Origin: Mesorhizobium sp. NBSH29 | Lineage (GTDB): Bacteria > Pseudomonadota > Alphaproteobacteria > Rhizobiales > Rhizobiaceae | Length of the DNA: 64,000 bases | NCBI RefSeq assembly: GCF_015500055.1 | Contig: NZ_CP045492.1 | Span: 310,001-374,000 of the forward strand | Direction: 5' to 3' | Shown: positions 37,868-47,600 of the stretch, one piece after another | Numbering within the stretch: position 1 is the stretch's first letter | Layout of the letters: each line of letters opens with the position of its first letter | Notes under the pieces: generated by a model | What the model was told of the DNA's origin: nothing | The model's input: the letters and a program-made list of their open reading frames with translations, nothing else | The model's database searches: none | Position numbers and translations under genes: made by a program

Positions 37868-39298
37868 ATGCAAAACCAACCACGCCAGCCCATTGCTCAC
37901 CCCACTCGATGTGATCGGGTTTCCGTGCCTCAAATTCGAGGTCTGCACGATCTTAGATTGGACCCCAACACCATAGGCACAGCGGCCGTGGTGATCGTGG
38001 CGCCTTACGAAGCTATGTGTGCCGGCGACAGGATATCGTTCACCTTCGCTCCTACGTCAGGATCCCAGGTTTGGAGCCGTACTGTCGTGGTGGATCGCGT
38101 CGACATAGGAAAAATTTTGAAATGGAACCTACCGCGCGCCGAATTTCTAAAAATAGAGGGTGAAACAGCCAATGCATTCTATAAAATCGAGTATGCCAGC
38201 GGAGGTGAAAGTACTTCTGCAAGTCAATTAATTGAAGTCGCGCCTCTCGCTACAGAGCAGCTACGCCCCCCAGTACTGCAAGGTCATGACGGCGGCTTCC
38301 TCGACCCCGGTCACTTTCCCCAGGGTGTCAGTCTACAAATTGACCCCTACCCCACCATGGCACTCGGGGACGATGTGCTGCTTCATTGGGTCAGCTCCCA
38401 TGAGGCCAGCAGCACAACAAGCGTTCTCCGGGTCGATCCATCGATAATCGACAGCAACATGCTGGCCTTTTCGATCGGCAAAGAATGGCTGGAGGCAAAT
38501 ATTGGCAGGCAGGTCACGGTCAGCTGGCAATACGCGCGTATCGGTACCGCCCAAAATTCTGAGCCGTTTACCTTGACGATCCGCACGCCGGTGGACCTCA
38601 CTCCACCTGTCGTGGAGAAAGCCAATAGCTACGGAGAGTTGCAGGCAAACGACGCATTGAGGGGTGTCTACGCTACAATCCCCGAGGCTATTCCTCTGGA
38701 TCCAGGGGATAGCGTTGAGTTGCATTGGCAAGGCCATCTCGCAGGCGGGAGGTACATTGCTACGCAGCCCCTCGACCCAGCAAATCCGCGCCGGTTCTTT
38801 ATCCCGCCCAGCGCTGTAGCCGCGAATATCGGCGGCGAGACCAAGCGATTTCCCGTCTTCTACAAGCTCAAGCTCGCAAGCGGCATTTTACCCGATTCTG
38901 ATCCATTTCACCTTCTAATTCTTCCACTTCAGCCAAACCAGTATCCAGCTGTTCGTTGCAGGCAGGCGGAAGGAAGTCCCGGCCTGTCATTGGGTGACGT
39001 GCCGGAAGAAGGCGCGGACATTTATGTCACCCGCTGGCCGTTTATGGCGCCTGGACAGCCATGCACTATCCACGTCACCGGCGTTCTTGGAGATGGCGCC
39101 GGGGCCGACCTCATCCTGCGAGATGCAATTCCGGTCACACAACTGGAGATGGAAGGGGGCGAACTAAGCACCCTGCTGCCTAGGGAGTTTCTCAAGACCC
39201 TCAAAACAGGTTCCACTTTGAGCTTGTGGGGCAAGATCACCTATGACGGAAATACGCTCATCGATCTTAAGCGCAGTTCTACTACGTGGTTCGTATAA
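37868..39298 (+). CDS. Ig-like-module protein of the RHS2 cluster, function unknown
   Basis: 476 residues from ATG 37868 (weak ribosome site; earlier in-frame ATGs at 37799 and 37745). No signal peptide. Beta-sandwich modules follow the pattern AGDRISFTFAPTS, LGDDVLLHWVSSHE, PGDSVELHWQGHL, each with a later P-x-x-x-(I/V)-x-A-N-I-G step and a (V)FYK/W-Q-Y strand. The last 130 residues (YPAVRCRQAEGSPGLSL, YVTRWPFMAPGQPCTIHVTG, LPREFLKTLKTG) align with the end of the 496-residue protein in the leftward cluster. First gene of the rightward cluster, 33 bases before the next. Confidence 0.75.
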   Translation: MQNQPRQPIAHPTRCDRVSVPQIRGLHDLRLDPNTIGTAAVVIVAPYEAMCAGDRISFTFAPTSGSQVWSRTVVVDRVDIGKILKWNLPRAEFLKIEGETANAFYKIEYASGGESTSASQLIEVAPLATEQLRPPVLQGHDGGFLDPGHFPQGVSLQIDPYPTMALGDDVLLHWVSSHEASSTTSVLRVDPSIIDSNMLAFSIGKEWLEANIGRQVTVSWQYARIGTAQNSEPFTLTIRTPVDLTPPVVEKANSYGELQANDALRGVYATIPEAIPLDPGDSVELHWQGHLAGGRYIATQPLDPANPRRFFIPPSAVAANIGGETKRFPVFYKLKLASGILPDSDPFHLLILPLQPNQYPAVRCRQAEGSPGLSLGDVPEEGADIYVTRWPFMAPGQPCTIHVTGVLGDGAGADLILRDAIPVTQLEMEGGELSTLLPREFLKTLKTGSTLSLWGKITYDGNTLIDLKRSSTTWFV

Positions 39299-39331
39299 TA
39301 CTTAGAAGCTTTAGATAAGAAAGATATTTTT

Positions 39332-41686
39332 ATGAAATCCAATATGACTAAGTTAGAAATACTATCTGAGGATAAACTTGTTAACGAGCTTGCGAAGCAG
39401 CCAAGCACCTTCAGCTGGGATACAATCGCGGAGTATGATCGGCCAAAAACAAACATGGTTTTAGCGCACGAATATATAGAGCGATATAGCAAGAATAATC
39501 ACCTTGATCCCCTTACGGATGCTATAGAAATCGTACAGGGTCAATATTGGGAGTACGTTGAGAATTATATTCTAGATGCTCCACGCCTTTCATTCGAGCA
39601 TAGTTCGATTGTCGACTCAGAAGCTCATCTATCAATGGAAATAATCGGGGGACAGCAGCTGAGTATTTCCCGAAAAAGCGCGAACGTTTATTTGATAGAC
39701 AAAGTTGAAATGCTCGACCCCCTCACGTCTCAGTCGCTAGCAGCTCAATTGAGGTTGAACCGAACGGCGGGTCAGATCACAGATGAAGGAAGAGTATTCC
39801 TCGACCTTAAGGATGCTCTAGCGGTCAAGCTATTGTTTCCGGGTTCAGATGTTGCCCAAGGCCTGGGCGGAAATGCGATCAAAAAGTATTTCGAGAACCT
39901 TCCGGACGAAAAACGAATTTATGTCCTCAACGAGCTTGGCAAGCCGGAGATGAACGAATTTCTCGTCCCCGATCGGTTCGATATCCGCGTCCATCTCAAG
40001 ACCCAAGCCAACACTCCAACAGGAGTTTATGAGAGCGAGGGCGCGGTCGCTCTTTTTGTTGCCATGAAAGACAATAAGGGCGGTACCAGCATCCCAAGCG
40101 ATGACGACCAGATGAAGTATCTTATCCCTGCTGGGCGCTCAGCGACTATCCTCCTTGGGCACCACTTCCTGATCCGCCAGGTTATCGCAAAAGGCCTCGA
40201 AAAGGCTTCGAACAACAGCAAATTTGAATACGACCTTGAGAATGACGAAAACATGGATGCCCCCGTCGGACTTCTGACTGCCCGGAACGGCGGCCGTTAC
40301 GGAGAAAGTATTCACGGCACTATCGGGTCGGCTACGGTATCCATCCAAACTCCAACACTGCATTTCAACAACAACTCTGATAACAATCACTTCTTCACCG
40401 TTGCCGTTGAGAATGAAGAATTTCACATTAGGTGGCGCGGTAGACAACATTTACTAACAAAAATTCAAGTGAGCTCATGGGTGCGAGAGCAAAACGTATT
40501 TGCTATATGGGATATAGAAAAGACATATAAATTTGTTCTCGTAGATGGCGCTCTCGGACTTGTTTCAACAGCAACTCCAAAGTATCTTAGAAAAGTATCG
40601 CCAGGAGAGTTCGGAGACTTCCCTGGTATCAACTTTGCAGTCATTTCACCCTTTATCGAATCTGAACTTGACGAAATATTCCGGAAAACCTTCGAAGATT
40701 TCGTGGCCCCCATATCGGAAATCGACCTCTTCCGGCTCTACGGCATCCTTTTTCGTAACTCGCACGACGAAGCCATATCGCTAGATCGGGTCCGCTTCCC
40801 TATGGACCTGGCATTGTTTGGCCAGATCTCTCCGCGGTTGACTGCATTTCAGATCAATCCGCTTGATTCTGTTGTGGCGAGTGGGTCAGAGAGTTCATTT
40901 ACTCTCACTCCGCCTCAAAAGAATGCAGTCTGGTCGGTCGCCAACGTTCCAGGTCATGAAGGACCGACGGGATCGATTGACACAGCCGGGTTTTACACTG
41001 CCCCGTTGGCAAATGAGATCCGCGGGGCTTTCACCCGAGTTCTCGTCAAAGCCGCTGTCGGGGAAACAAGCAGCTCCGCCCTCATCAAGGTAACCCGACG
41101 GAATATCGCCATCAATCCTGCGGTAGTGAATTCTCATATCGGTGGCCCTCCTATCAAAATTTCTGCAGATGCCGTCTCCGGCGCCGAACTTGACTGGAGC
41201 ATAAAAACAGGAACGGGAGCATCCTTGATCGTCGACGAAGATGGCGTCCATTGGTATCGGCCTGGATCGAGATCTATAAGCAACCATGTTTACGAAAAGG
41301 ATACGGTAACCGTTAAGAATATTTCAACAAACGAGTCAATCTTTTGCACGATTATAGTATACCAGCCGCCTGACGAGAACTCCGCTCCTGCAGATATTAT
41401 CTTCGACACTAACTTATCTGATGGTAAACTTCATTTAGATATTGCGGCCTTTGCTGGCATACCAGTTGACAATCAAAAATTCGAAGTTTTTGCCGGATCC
41501 GGTACGATTGATGGCAATGGTATTTACACGCCTGATCTGAACAGTCCCGACAGGTTCACCGCCATAGTCGGAACAGGCACCATCCTCGACAGCTTTCCAA
41601 TAGCCTCGCGTGCAATAATTACTATCCCGTACGTGAATCCAAAGGAATTAATAATTCCAAATGCATGGACAGAGGTTTCGAAATGA
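39332..41686 (+). CDS. Large protein, possible TULIP/P47-like N-domain plus Ig-like modules
   Basis: 784 residues, no signal peptide. The first 330 residues (STFSWDTIAEYDRPKTNMVL, later EGAVALFVAMKDNKG and LIPAGRSATILLGHHFL) share order and spacing of motifs with the next protein: a W-x-x-(I/V)-A opening, a long beta-rich middle, an E-G-A-V-x-x-F-(V/I)-A-(M/L)-K strand and a (Y/H)-LIP element. This resembles TULIP-fold P47/OrfX-type proteins that accompany some toxins, by eye only. The rest has Ig-like units (GSIDTAGFYTAP, KISADAVSGAELDWSI, GSGTIDGNGIYTPD). Stretches near 39,300-39,500 and 40,440-40,560 are AT-rich. It overlaps the next start as ATGA. Confidence 0.75.
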   Translation: MKSNMTKLEILSEDKLVNELAKQPSTFSWDTIAEYDRPKTNMVLAHEYIERYSKNNHLDPLTDAIEIVQGQYWEYVENYILDAPRLSFEHSSIVDSEAHLSMEIIGGQQLSISRKSANVYLIDKVEMLDPLTSQSLAAQLRLNRTAGQITDEGRVFLDLKDALAVKLLFPGSDVAQGLGGNAIKKYFENLPDEKRIYVLNELGKPEMNEFLVPDRFDIRVHLKTQANTPTGVYESEGAVALFVAMKDNKGGTSIPSDDDQMKYLIPAGRSATILLGHHFLIRQVIAKGLEKASNNSKFEYDLENDENMDAPVGLLTARNGGRYGESIHGTIGSATVSIQTPTLHFNNNSDNNHFFTVAVENEEFHIRWRGRQHLLTKIQVSSWVREQNVFAIWDIEKTYKFVLVDGALGLVSTATPKYLRKVSPGEFGDFPGINFAVISPFIESELDEIFRKTFEDFVAPISEIDLFRLYGILFRNSHDEAISLDRVRFPMDLALFGQISPRLTAFQINPLDSVVASGSESSFTLTPPQKNAVWSVANVPGHEGPTGSIDTAGFYTAPLANEIRGAFTRVLVKAAVGETSSSALIKVTRRNIAINPAVVNSHIGGPPIKISADAVSGAELDWSIKTGTGASLIVDEDGVHWYRPGSRSISNHVYEKDTVTVKNISTNESIFCTIIVYQPPDENSAPADIIFDTNLSDGKLHLDIAAFAGIPVDNQKFEVFAGSGTIDGNGIYTPDLNSPDRFTAIVGTGTILDSFPIASRAIITIPYVNPKELIIPNAWTEVSK

Positions 41687-44607
41687 CAAATTCAGTCGGC
41701 GATATACTTCATGAATTAAAAGGTAAGTCTTCAACGTTCGGCTGGGGGGCCGTTGCGGTCTTCAATCGTTCCACCCTGAATCATATGCTCGAGGACCAAT
41801 TCGCAAAGCGGCTTGGCGACGCGCGCTTGTTGTCTCCGGTATCTATCGAGTTTGATCCGACTAACCTTGGGCACATGAGAATGGAGCTCGACAGCATCCA
41901 GTTCGGCCCACCACAATTGTCATTCCAGTCGTCCGCAATTTCGAGCAGCATGGCAACTTTACGATTTGAAATCGTGGCTGGGGACTACGCCACGACCAAC
42001 ACTCACGTCGAAACTCCAGACAGGCTTCTTTCAAGTGGCAGGCTCGCCGAAGGCATGGGTTTCACGCTGGAGATGGAAATCGATCTAAATCCGATCGTTG
42101 GCGAAATTTCAGGGAGTGGCGTTGTATCAATCGACTTCCACAATGCCGAAAATCCGCGCTGCAACCTTGTCCCAGAATCTCCTACCCAACGGCGTATCGG
42201 AGCCCTGCTGCTTGCCGAAATTCAAAAGCAGCCGGCTTTTCGTCAAAGTTGGCAGCTCGGCCTCCTTGACCTGTCAACCAGCGGTCCATTGAGTCCAACA
42301 CATTTTGCAATTCGAACCCAGGCAATGCCCAACAGTAACTCAGTTGGTTCGACACAAGATGAAGAAGGGGCGGTAATCTTCTTTATCGCGCTGAAAGGAC
42401 TCCGCGGAACCGCAACAAGTTTTCCGAGCACATTTCCTCATCTCATCCCGGACGACGAGAGGAACGGAAAGCAACTGTATTCAGCAACTCTACTTTTGGA
42501 TGAGCAGCTTATCAATTTGGCCACTGAAAGTGAGCTGGATGCTCTAAAGTCTCTTGTTTTACCCCGAGATCACGCGTTTGACGAAGGGGAACGGCACACC
42601 CCCTATGATCTGATCATTTTTGGAAACGCAAAGCCCAACAATGAATATGTCAAGATTCAGCCCCCGCTTGCGAGCATTAAAAACGCCACCACCAAGCAGT
42701 TCACCGCTCATCGAGGTGACGGCAGTGAGCTTTCTGGCATAACTTGGGATGCGCGCTGCATCACCATGCCTACGGCGTCAGGTTCTATAAGTGCTACAGG
42801 ACGCTACCAGGCCGTTGATAAAACGGTATTCGGTACAAATGTGCTGCCTACTGTCATAAGTGCCCATTACGACAATGGGACAAAGTCCAAATCGGCGCTA
42901 ATATTTGCACGGTTCGAAAAAATAACTGTCGCACCTATTGTCGCGACAAGTGAGATGGACGGCACGCCTATCATTTTTGCTGCGTCGAGCGTGGGGGGAG
43001 GCGCCCTCAATTGGCGCCTCATATCGCCAAGCTATGGAACCCTGGTTCCCGTCGGTAAAAACCAGGCAATGTATGTACCGCCTGCCAATATAGGTCAAGA
43101 ATCTATAGTTAATCAGCGAATTGAAGTTCGAGACGTCAGTACTGGCGATACCGTTGAAGCTTCTGTCATTCTGGTTGGAACCGAGACTCACCTAAAGGTG
43201 AACCCTCCGCATATCACCTCGGTTCTCGGCAGGGGGGCGGTGCCCTTGAGCGTTGGCTCGTTCGGACAAAAAGTCACCTGGCATCTGCTGGGAGATGGCG
43301 AAATTGACAAGGACGCAGGCGTTTTTTCACCTCCGTTGACGCTTTCGACGTCTGCTGTATCCGTAGCAGTCTGCGAGGTCGATTTTGGTGCCGGAGCGGT
43401 CCTGCGCGGATTCTCTGTGATCGAGCTTGCGGATCGCCAACAAGAGATCAAGGGTTGGGAGGGACTGCAAGAATTCTCAATCACCGCGATGGGGCCGGCG
43501 CGTTCGTATGTAAACGGCATGCAGCAAATTCCGATAGAAATCAAAATTGAGACCACCGCTCCGGCGCCGGGCTCCGCTCAGCCGCATATGCCAATCAGCG
43601 ATCTGGAACTATCTAGCTTAAGGCTTGTTGAAAAGACAGGGAACACGCTCGTACCGGTTCTTGCTGAACATGAAGAAGGCATCGAATGGGGCGCTACGAC
43701 CCAGTGGGCTGTGCATGACCGGCCAAATCGTTTTCGGTTAACAGGTGGGTTTACGGCAACCGACAGTTCCACCCCTCAAAACGCAGGAACCCGTTATCGG
43801 AGGTACTATATTCACCTTGCGCACCGCGGCGACGCAGTTGAGTTTTATGCACAATTTCACGACAAGTATGGGTCGGTATGGAACTCCCTTGAGCATGGGC
43901 CACAGGATAAATCTACAATTCAGGTCAGCGGAATAAGCATTCCGACCCGGAGCAAATCTAACTATAAGCTAGCGCGGAATAGAGTTTGGCATAATCTTGC
44001 AACAGGAAGAGTTGAATTTGACGATTTTGGAAATGAAGATGATTTTTCTTCGATACAAGAATCTATTGACCACTGGTCTGTGAACTATGTTTCAGATGAT
44101 TTTAAATCAATAGGATTTAGCACATTAAGAATTTTAGATAATTCATCAACTATACAATGGGAAAGCGACTTAGACGACGAGACATATTGCAGCTATACTG
44201 GATACGCATTTAGCCCTATCAGCCACCCGCCTAAGCCGCAACCACCCGTGAATCTCCATTTCGATGGATATTTGCGCGCCTTGGCACGAGCGGTCTCGCA
44301 CCCGCAACCGAGTGACGAAATCATTGCTCATCCACCCGCCCCTGGTGAGCTGGTCGTGAGTGTGCATCGAACGCACGAGTTTTCTCACTGGCGCGATTCA
44401 ATGGCAGCAGGAAACGATCAAAGAAAATTCCGCGAAAGATTAGAGTCCCCCGTTACTTACATGTTGAGAGATGAAGACGGAAATTTACACAGCGTCGACA
44501 TCGGGTTCTTAGTAAAATCAGCTGAGGACAGTAGGAACTCATTGCAAATTGACCTCATAGCGGCAAGAAAGAATTATTATGGACTCGGTTCATTCGAACG
44601 CATTTAA
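41683..44607 (+). CDS. Large protein, same N-domain plus Ig-like modules and unique C-region
   Basis: 974 residues from ATG 41683 (AGAGG seven bases upstream; overlaps the previous stop). The N-domain (STFGWGAVAVFNRSTLNHML, IQFGPPQLSFQSSAISSS, EEGAVIFFIALKG, FPHLIPDDERNG) is paralogous to that of the 784-residue neighbour. Ig-like modules occupy about residues 335-590 (GSISATGRYQAV, GGGALNWRLISPSYGTL, GDGEIDKDAGVFSPPL). The last 380 residues are unlike the neighbour and include an AT-rich patch around 43,960-44,200, possibly a foreign insert. I recall proteins with this N-domain next to RHS genes in pseudomonads. The 3' end overlaps RHS2 by 29 bases in another frame. Confidence 0.75.
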   Translation: MTNSVGDILHELKGKSSTFGWGAVAVFNRSTLNHMLEDQFAKRLGDARLLSPVSIEFDPTNLGHMRMELDSIQFGPPQLSFQSSAISSSMATLRFEIVAGDYATTNTHVETPDRLLSSGRLAEGMGFTLEMEIDLNPIVGEISGSGVVSIDFHNAENPRCNLVPESPTQRRIGALLLAEIQKQPAFRQSWQLGLLDLSTSGPLSPTHFAIRTQAMPNSNSVGSTQDEEGAVIFFIALKGLRGTATSFPSTFPHLIPDDERNGKQLYSATLLLDEQLINLATESELDALKSLVLPRDHAFDEGERHTPYDLIIFGNAKPNNEYVKIQPPLASIKNATTKQFTAHRGDGSELSGITWDARCITMPTASGSISATGRYQAVDKTVFGTNVLPTVISAHYDNGTKSKSALIFARFEKITVAPIVATSEMDGTPIIFAASSVGGGALNWRLISPSYGTLVPVGKNQAMYVPPANIGQESIVNQRIEVRDVSTGDTVEASVILVGTETHLKVNPPHITSVLGRGAVPLSVGSFGQKVTWHLLGDGEIDKDAGVFSPPLTLSTSAVSVAVCEVDFGAGAVLRGFSVIELADRQQEIKGWEGLQEFSITAMGPARSYVNGMQQIPIEIKIETTAPAPGSAQPHMPISDLELSSLRLVEKTGNTLVPVLAEHEEGIEWGATTQWAVHDRPNRFRLTGGFTATDSSTPQNAGTRYRRYYIHLAHRGDAVEFYAQFHDKYGSVWNSLEHGPQDKSTIQVSGISIPTRSKSNYKLARNRVWHNLATGRVEFDDFGNEDDFSSIQESIDHWSVNYVSDDFKSIGFSTLRILDNSSTIQWESDLDDETYCSYTGYAFSPISHPPKPQPPVNLHFDGYLRALARAVSHPQPSDEIIAHPPAPGELVVSVHRTHEFSHWRDSMAAGNDQRKFRERLESPVTYMLRDEDGNLHSVDIGFLVKSAEDSRNSLQIDLIAARKNYYGLGSFERI

Positions 44608-47600
44608 CTTTCTAAGTTTTGTACAGCAGGGTGTTGACCCGCGTACGGGTCAATATACGGTTCAGCTTTCGCTCCCAGACCTGTTGGCCAACGATCTTGC
44701 GGGGCCTTCGCTTCCGCTTTCGTTATCCTTCAACCCACTTAACGCCGTCGATAGGGGGTTCGGGTTAGGTTTTGGCTTGGCGCTTTCGCAGTATAACTCT
44801 CGAACTCGAATACTTTCGCTGGGAAGCGGTGAGTCCTTTAAGGTCACAGGTAGCGGACTGGAGCCGGCGATCGCCGAGCGAAAGCTTAGCAGCTTCCGCT
44901 TCTTCGATGACGGGGGTGGTAATTACCGTATCCTCCACCGCACCGGCCTGTTGGAGACGATGATCTCAATCGGTGAAGGAATCGCTCTTCCGGTCAAAAT
45001 CCAGGGCCCTTCGGGTCACGCGCTGAAGCTTTCTTATGTCCCATTTGGCGATGGCCAGCGGCTCGAAAGTATGAGCGACGACCAGGGTCGAATACTTCTC
45101 GTGGAGCGCGACGTCTCAGGTCAATGGTTGGAGCTGTTGCTTTGGCCTGACCGAGGTGAAGCAGGTACAGAAATTGCACGCTTCACGATGCGCCTGGATG
45201 CCATGAGCCGGGTCACCGAAATCGTTCTGCCGACACAGGAAAGCGCGTCCTGGCGCTTCGCTTACACCGAGATCAGAGGTCTATCCTGTATCAAGGAAGT
45301 CTTCACGCCGGTCGGCGGATGGGAGACGCTCCAATACGAGGATGGTGGTCATCATTTCCCACCCAACGCTGGACGCTCGCCTCTGCCCCGTGTCACGCGG
45401 CATCGTATTGAGCCAGGCTTCGGCCAGCCTCCGATAGAGACCCGTTACAGGTTCAGTGATCACAACTTCCTCGGGCATGGCGCTTCTATCGGATGGGCCA
45501 ACGATGGTCTCGATAATCTCTACAAGTTATCGGACTACAGCTACGTCTATGGATCTACAGTGGAACTATGGAGTGGAGGCACGATGAGACGCAAGGTGGA
45601 ACGCACCTTCAACCGTTTCCATCTGCTGAGTGAGGAGACCACCACCCAGGACAATTGCGTAAAGCGTGTGAAGACTAAATATTATGCCGATCTGCCCGAG
45701 AACATCGGTCTCCCATTTGAACGTCAACCGCCGCAATGTCAGTTGCCAGCTAGTGTTGAGACACGCTGGGAACTTACCGACGATCCAACCCGGCTGCGCG
45801 TTGAGACCGTAGAGACCACGTATGATCTGCATGGCAATCTTCTCCTCCAGAAGAATGCCGACAGAACCAGCGAGGAGCGCGACTACTATCCCATCCAGGG
45901 TGAAGGACAGGATTGTCCACCCGACCCTGACGGATTTGTGCGCAACCTGCGCTCCTCTACCGTTCATCCTGATCCCGAAGCACAAGCGGGCGGTGCGCCC
46001 ACCTTGCGCACACTTTACCGGTATGCGCAGTTCACCCCGTTGCCGGACGAGAACGCCCGCCCCTTCCTGCTTCCCGTCGGCGAAACGCTTCTGCGCGTCG
46101 AAGTCGAAGCGGAGACTGAAATACGCAGGAGCGAAAGCACATACTTCGACGACCCTGCCCATCCTTTCAGTCTCGCCCGCCCCAGGAGGCAGAGCCAAAT
46201 CCTCAACGGTAAGACTACAAAGACCGACTATACATACAGCAAGCTCAACAACCCGCAGTTCGTCGGCGAGCCAGTACTGGAGACAGTACAGACGATCACC
46301 GGCTTTGACGGAACCCAGCAATCCGTGATCCAGCAGAGCTCCTTTCTGAATGGCCAGCCCCTGTTGGCGGAGGACATCAACCAGGTACGCATCCGCTACG
46401 TCTATGATGCCCTTCAGCGCGTCACCAGTGAAACGATTTCCCCGGGAACGGACTACGAAGCCATACGCAGCTACCAATACGGCCTCGTTGCCAACACGGT
46501 CGCCTCCACCAATGTGAAACGATCGTTATCGAAAATCGAACAGCAGTTACGGGTGATAGAAAGCTCAGTATCTGCAGCCTCAGGGTGCGATCCGAAAAGC
46601 ATCGCAGACATCCGGGAGGCCATTGCCGTAAACGCAGAGGCGCAGCGTTTGAACGGACAAGCCTACCGGATTATGCTCGACGTTAAAGGCGTTGCCACGC
46701 ACACATACTTCGACGGCATCAGCAGGGCCGTTGTCGAAGAACGGCAGGACCCAGGCGGTAGCCCGAACGGATGCCAACTTCGAAAGACCTATCAGGCAAG
46801 CTACGATGAAATGGAGAACATCGTAGAAGAAACTATCTTCGATTGGATCGGAGAGAGCGAAATGCCGCTAACAACAGCATACGCTTACAACAGTTGGGGA
46901 ACTCCCGCTGCTACCCACCACCCCGATCTAATAATCGATATCACAGAACATTCGCCGTTTGGCGGAGATGGGCCCGAGGAGCACAGCTACACCTCCGCAG
47001 GAGGAAAAAAAGGAAACCTCACGGTAACATCATACAATCGGTTCGGAAAAATTGCTAAGATTGAAAAATTCGATGACGAGGGCAACGGAGTATCGTGCAC
47101 GGAACATCTGTTTGACGGTCTCGGCCGCGCCGTCGAACAGCGGGTAACGTTGCGTGACCAAGGTGAGCGTAAAACAGCATATCTCTATGATGACTTCGGC
47201 AGGGTCGTCGCCACAACACTCCCTGACGAAACAGAGGTAAGTCGCACCTTCGCCGAACACACCGACGACGAGCTTCCGACGGAAATCCTTGTGAAGCCAG
47301 CCAACGAAGCTCTCCCCGAAATCGCGCTCGGACAGCAAGCTTACGATGGGCTTTCGCGCCTCACAAAAAGCACTGTGGGGAGCAGGACAGAGATCATAGA
47401 ATACGACGAAGGGCGTCTGCAGGCTGCCAGGCGGCATAAACCAAGCGGACGAACAATTTCCTTTGACTACGAACCGGCGCTCGGGGGCGCACCAGCGAAA
47501 ATCACGGTCCCTGACGGCAACATGGAATACAGTTACGACAAGCATAGCGGGCAGTTGGTTGGCTGCGAGAACAGACACGGTTCCCGTCGATACACCTACG

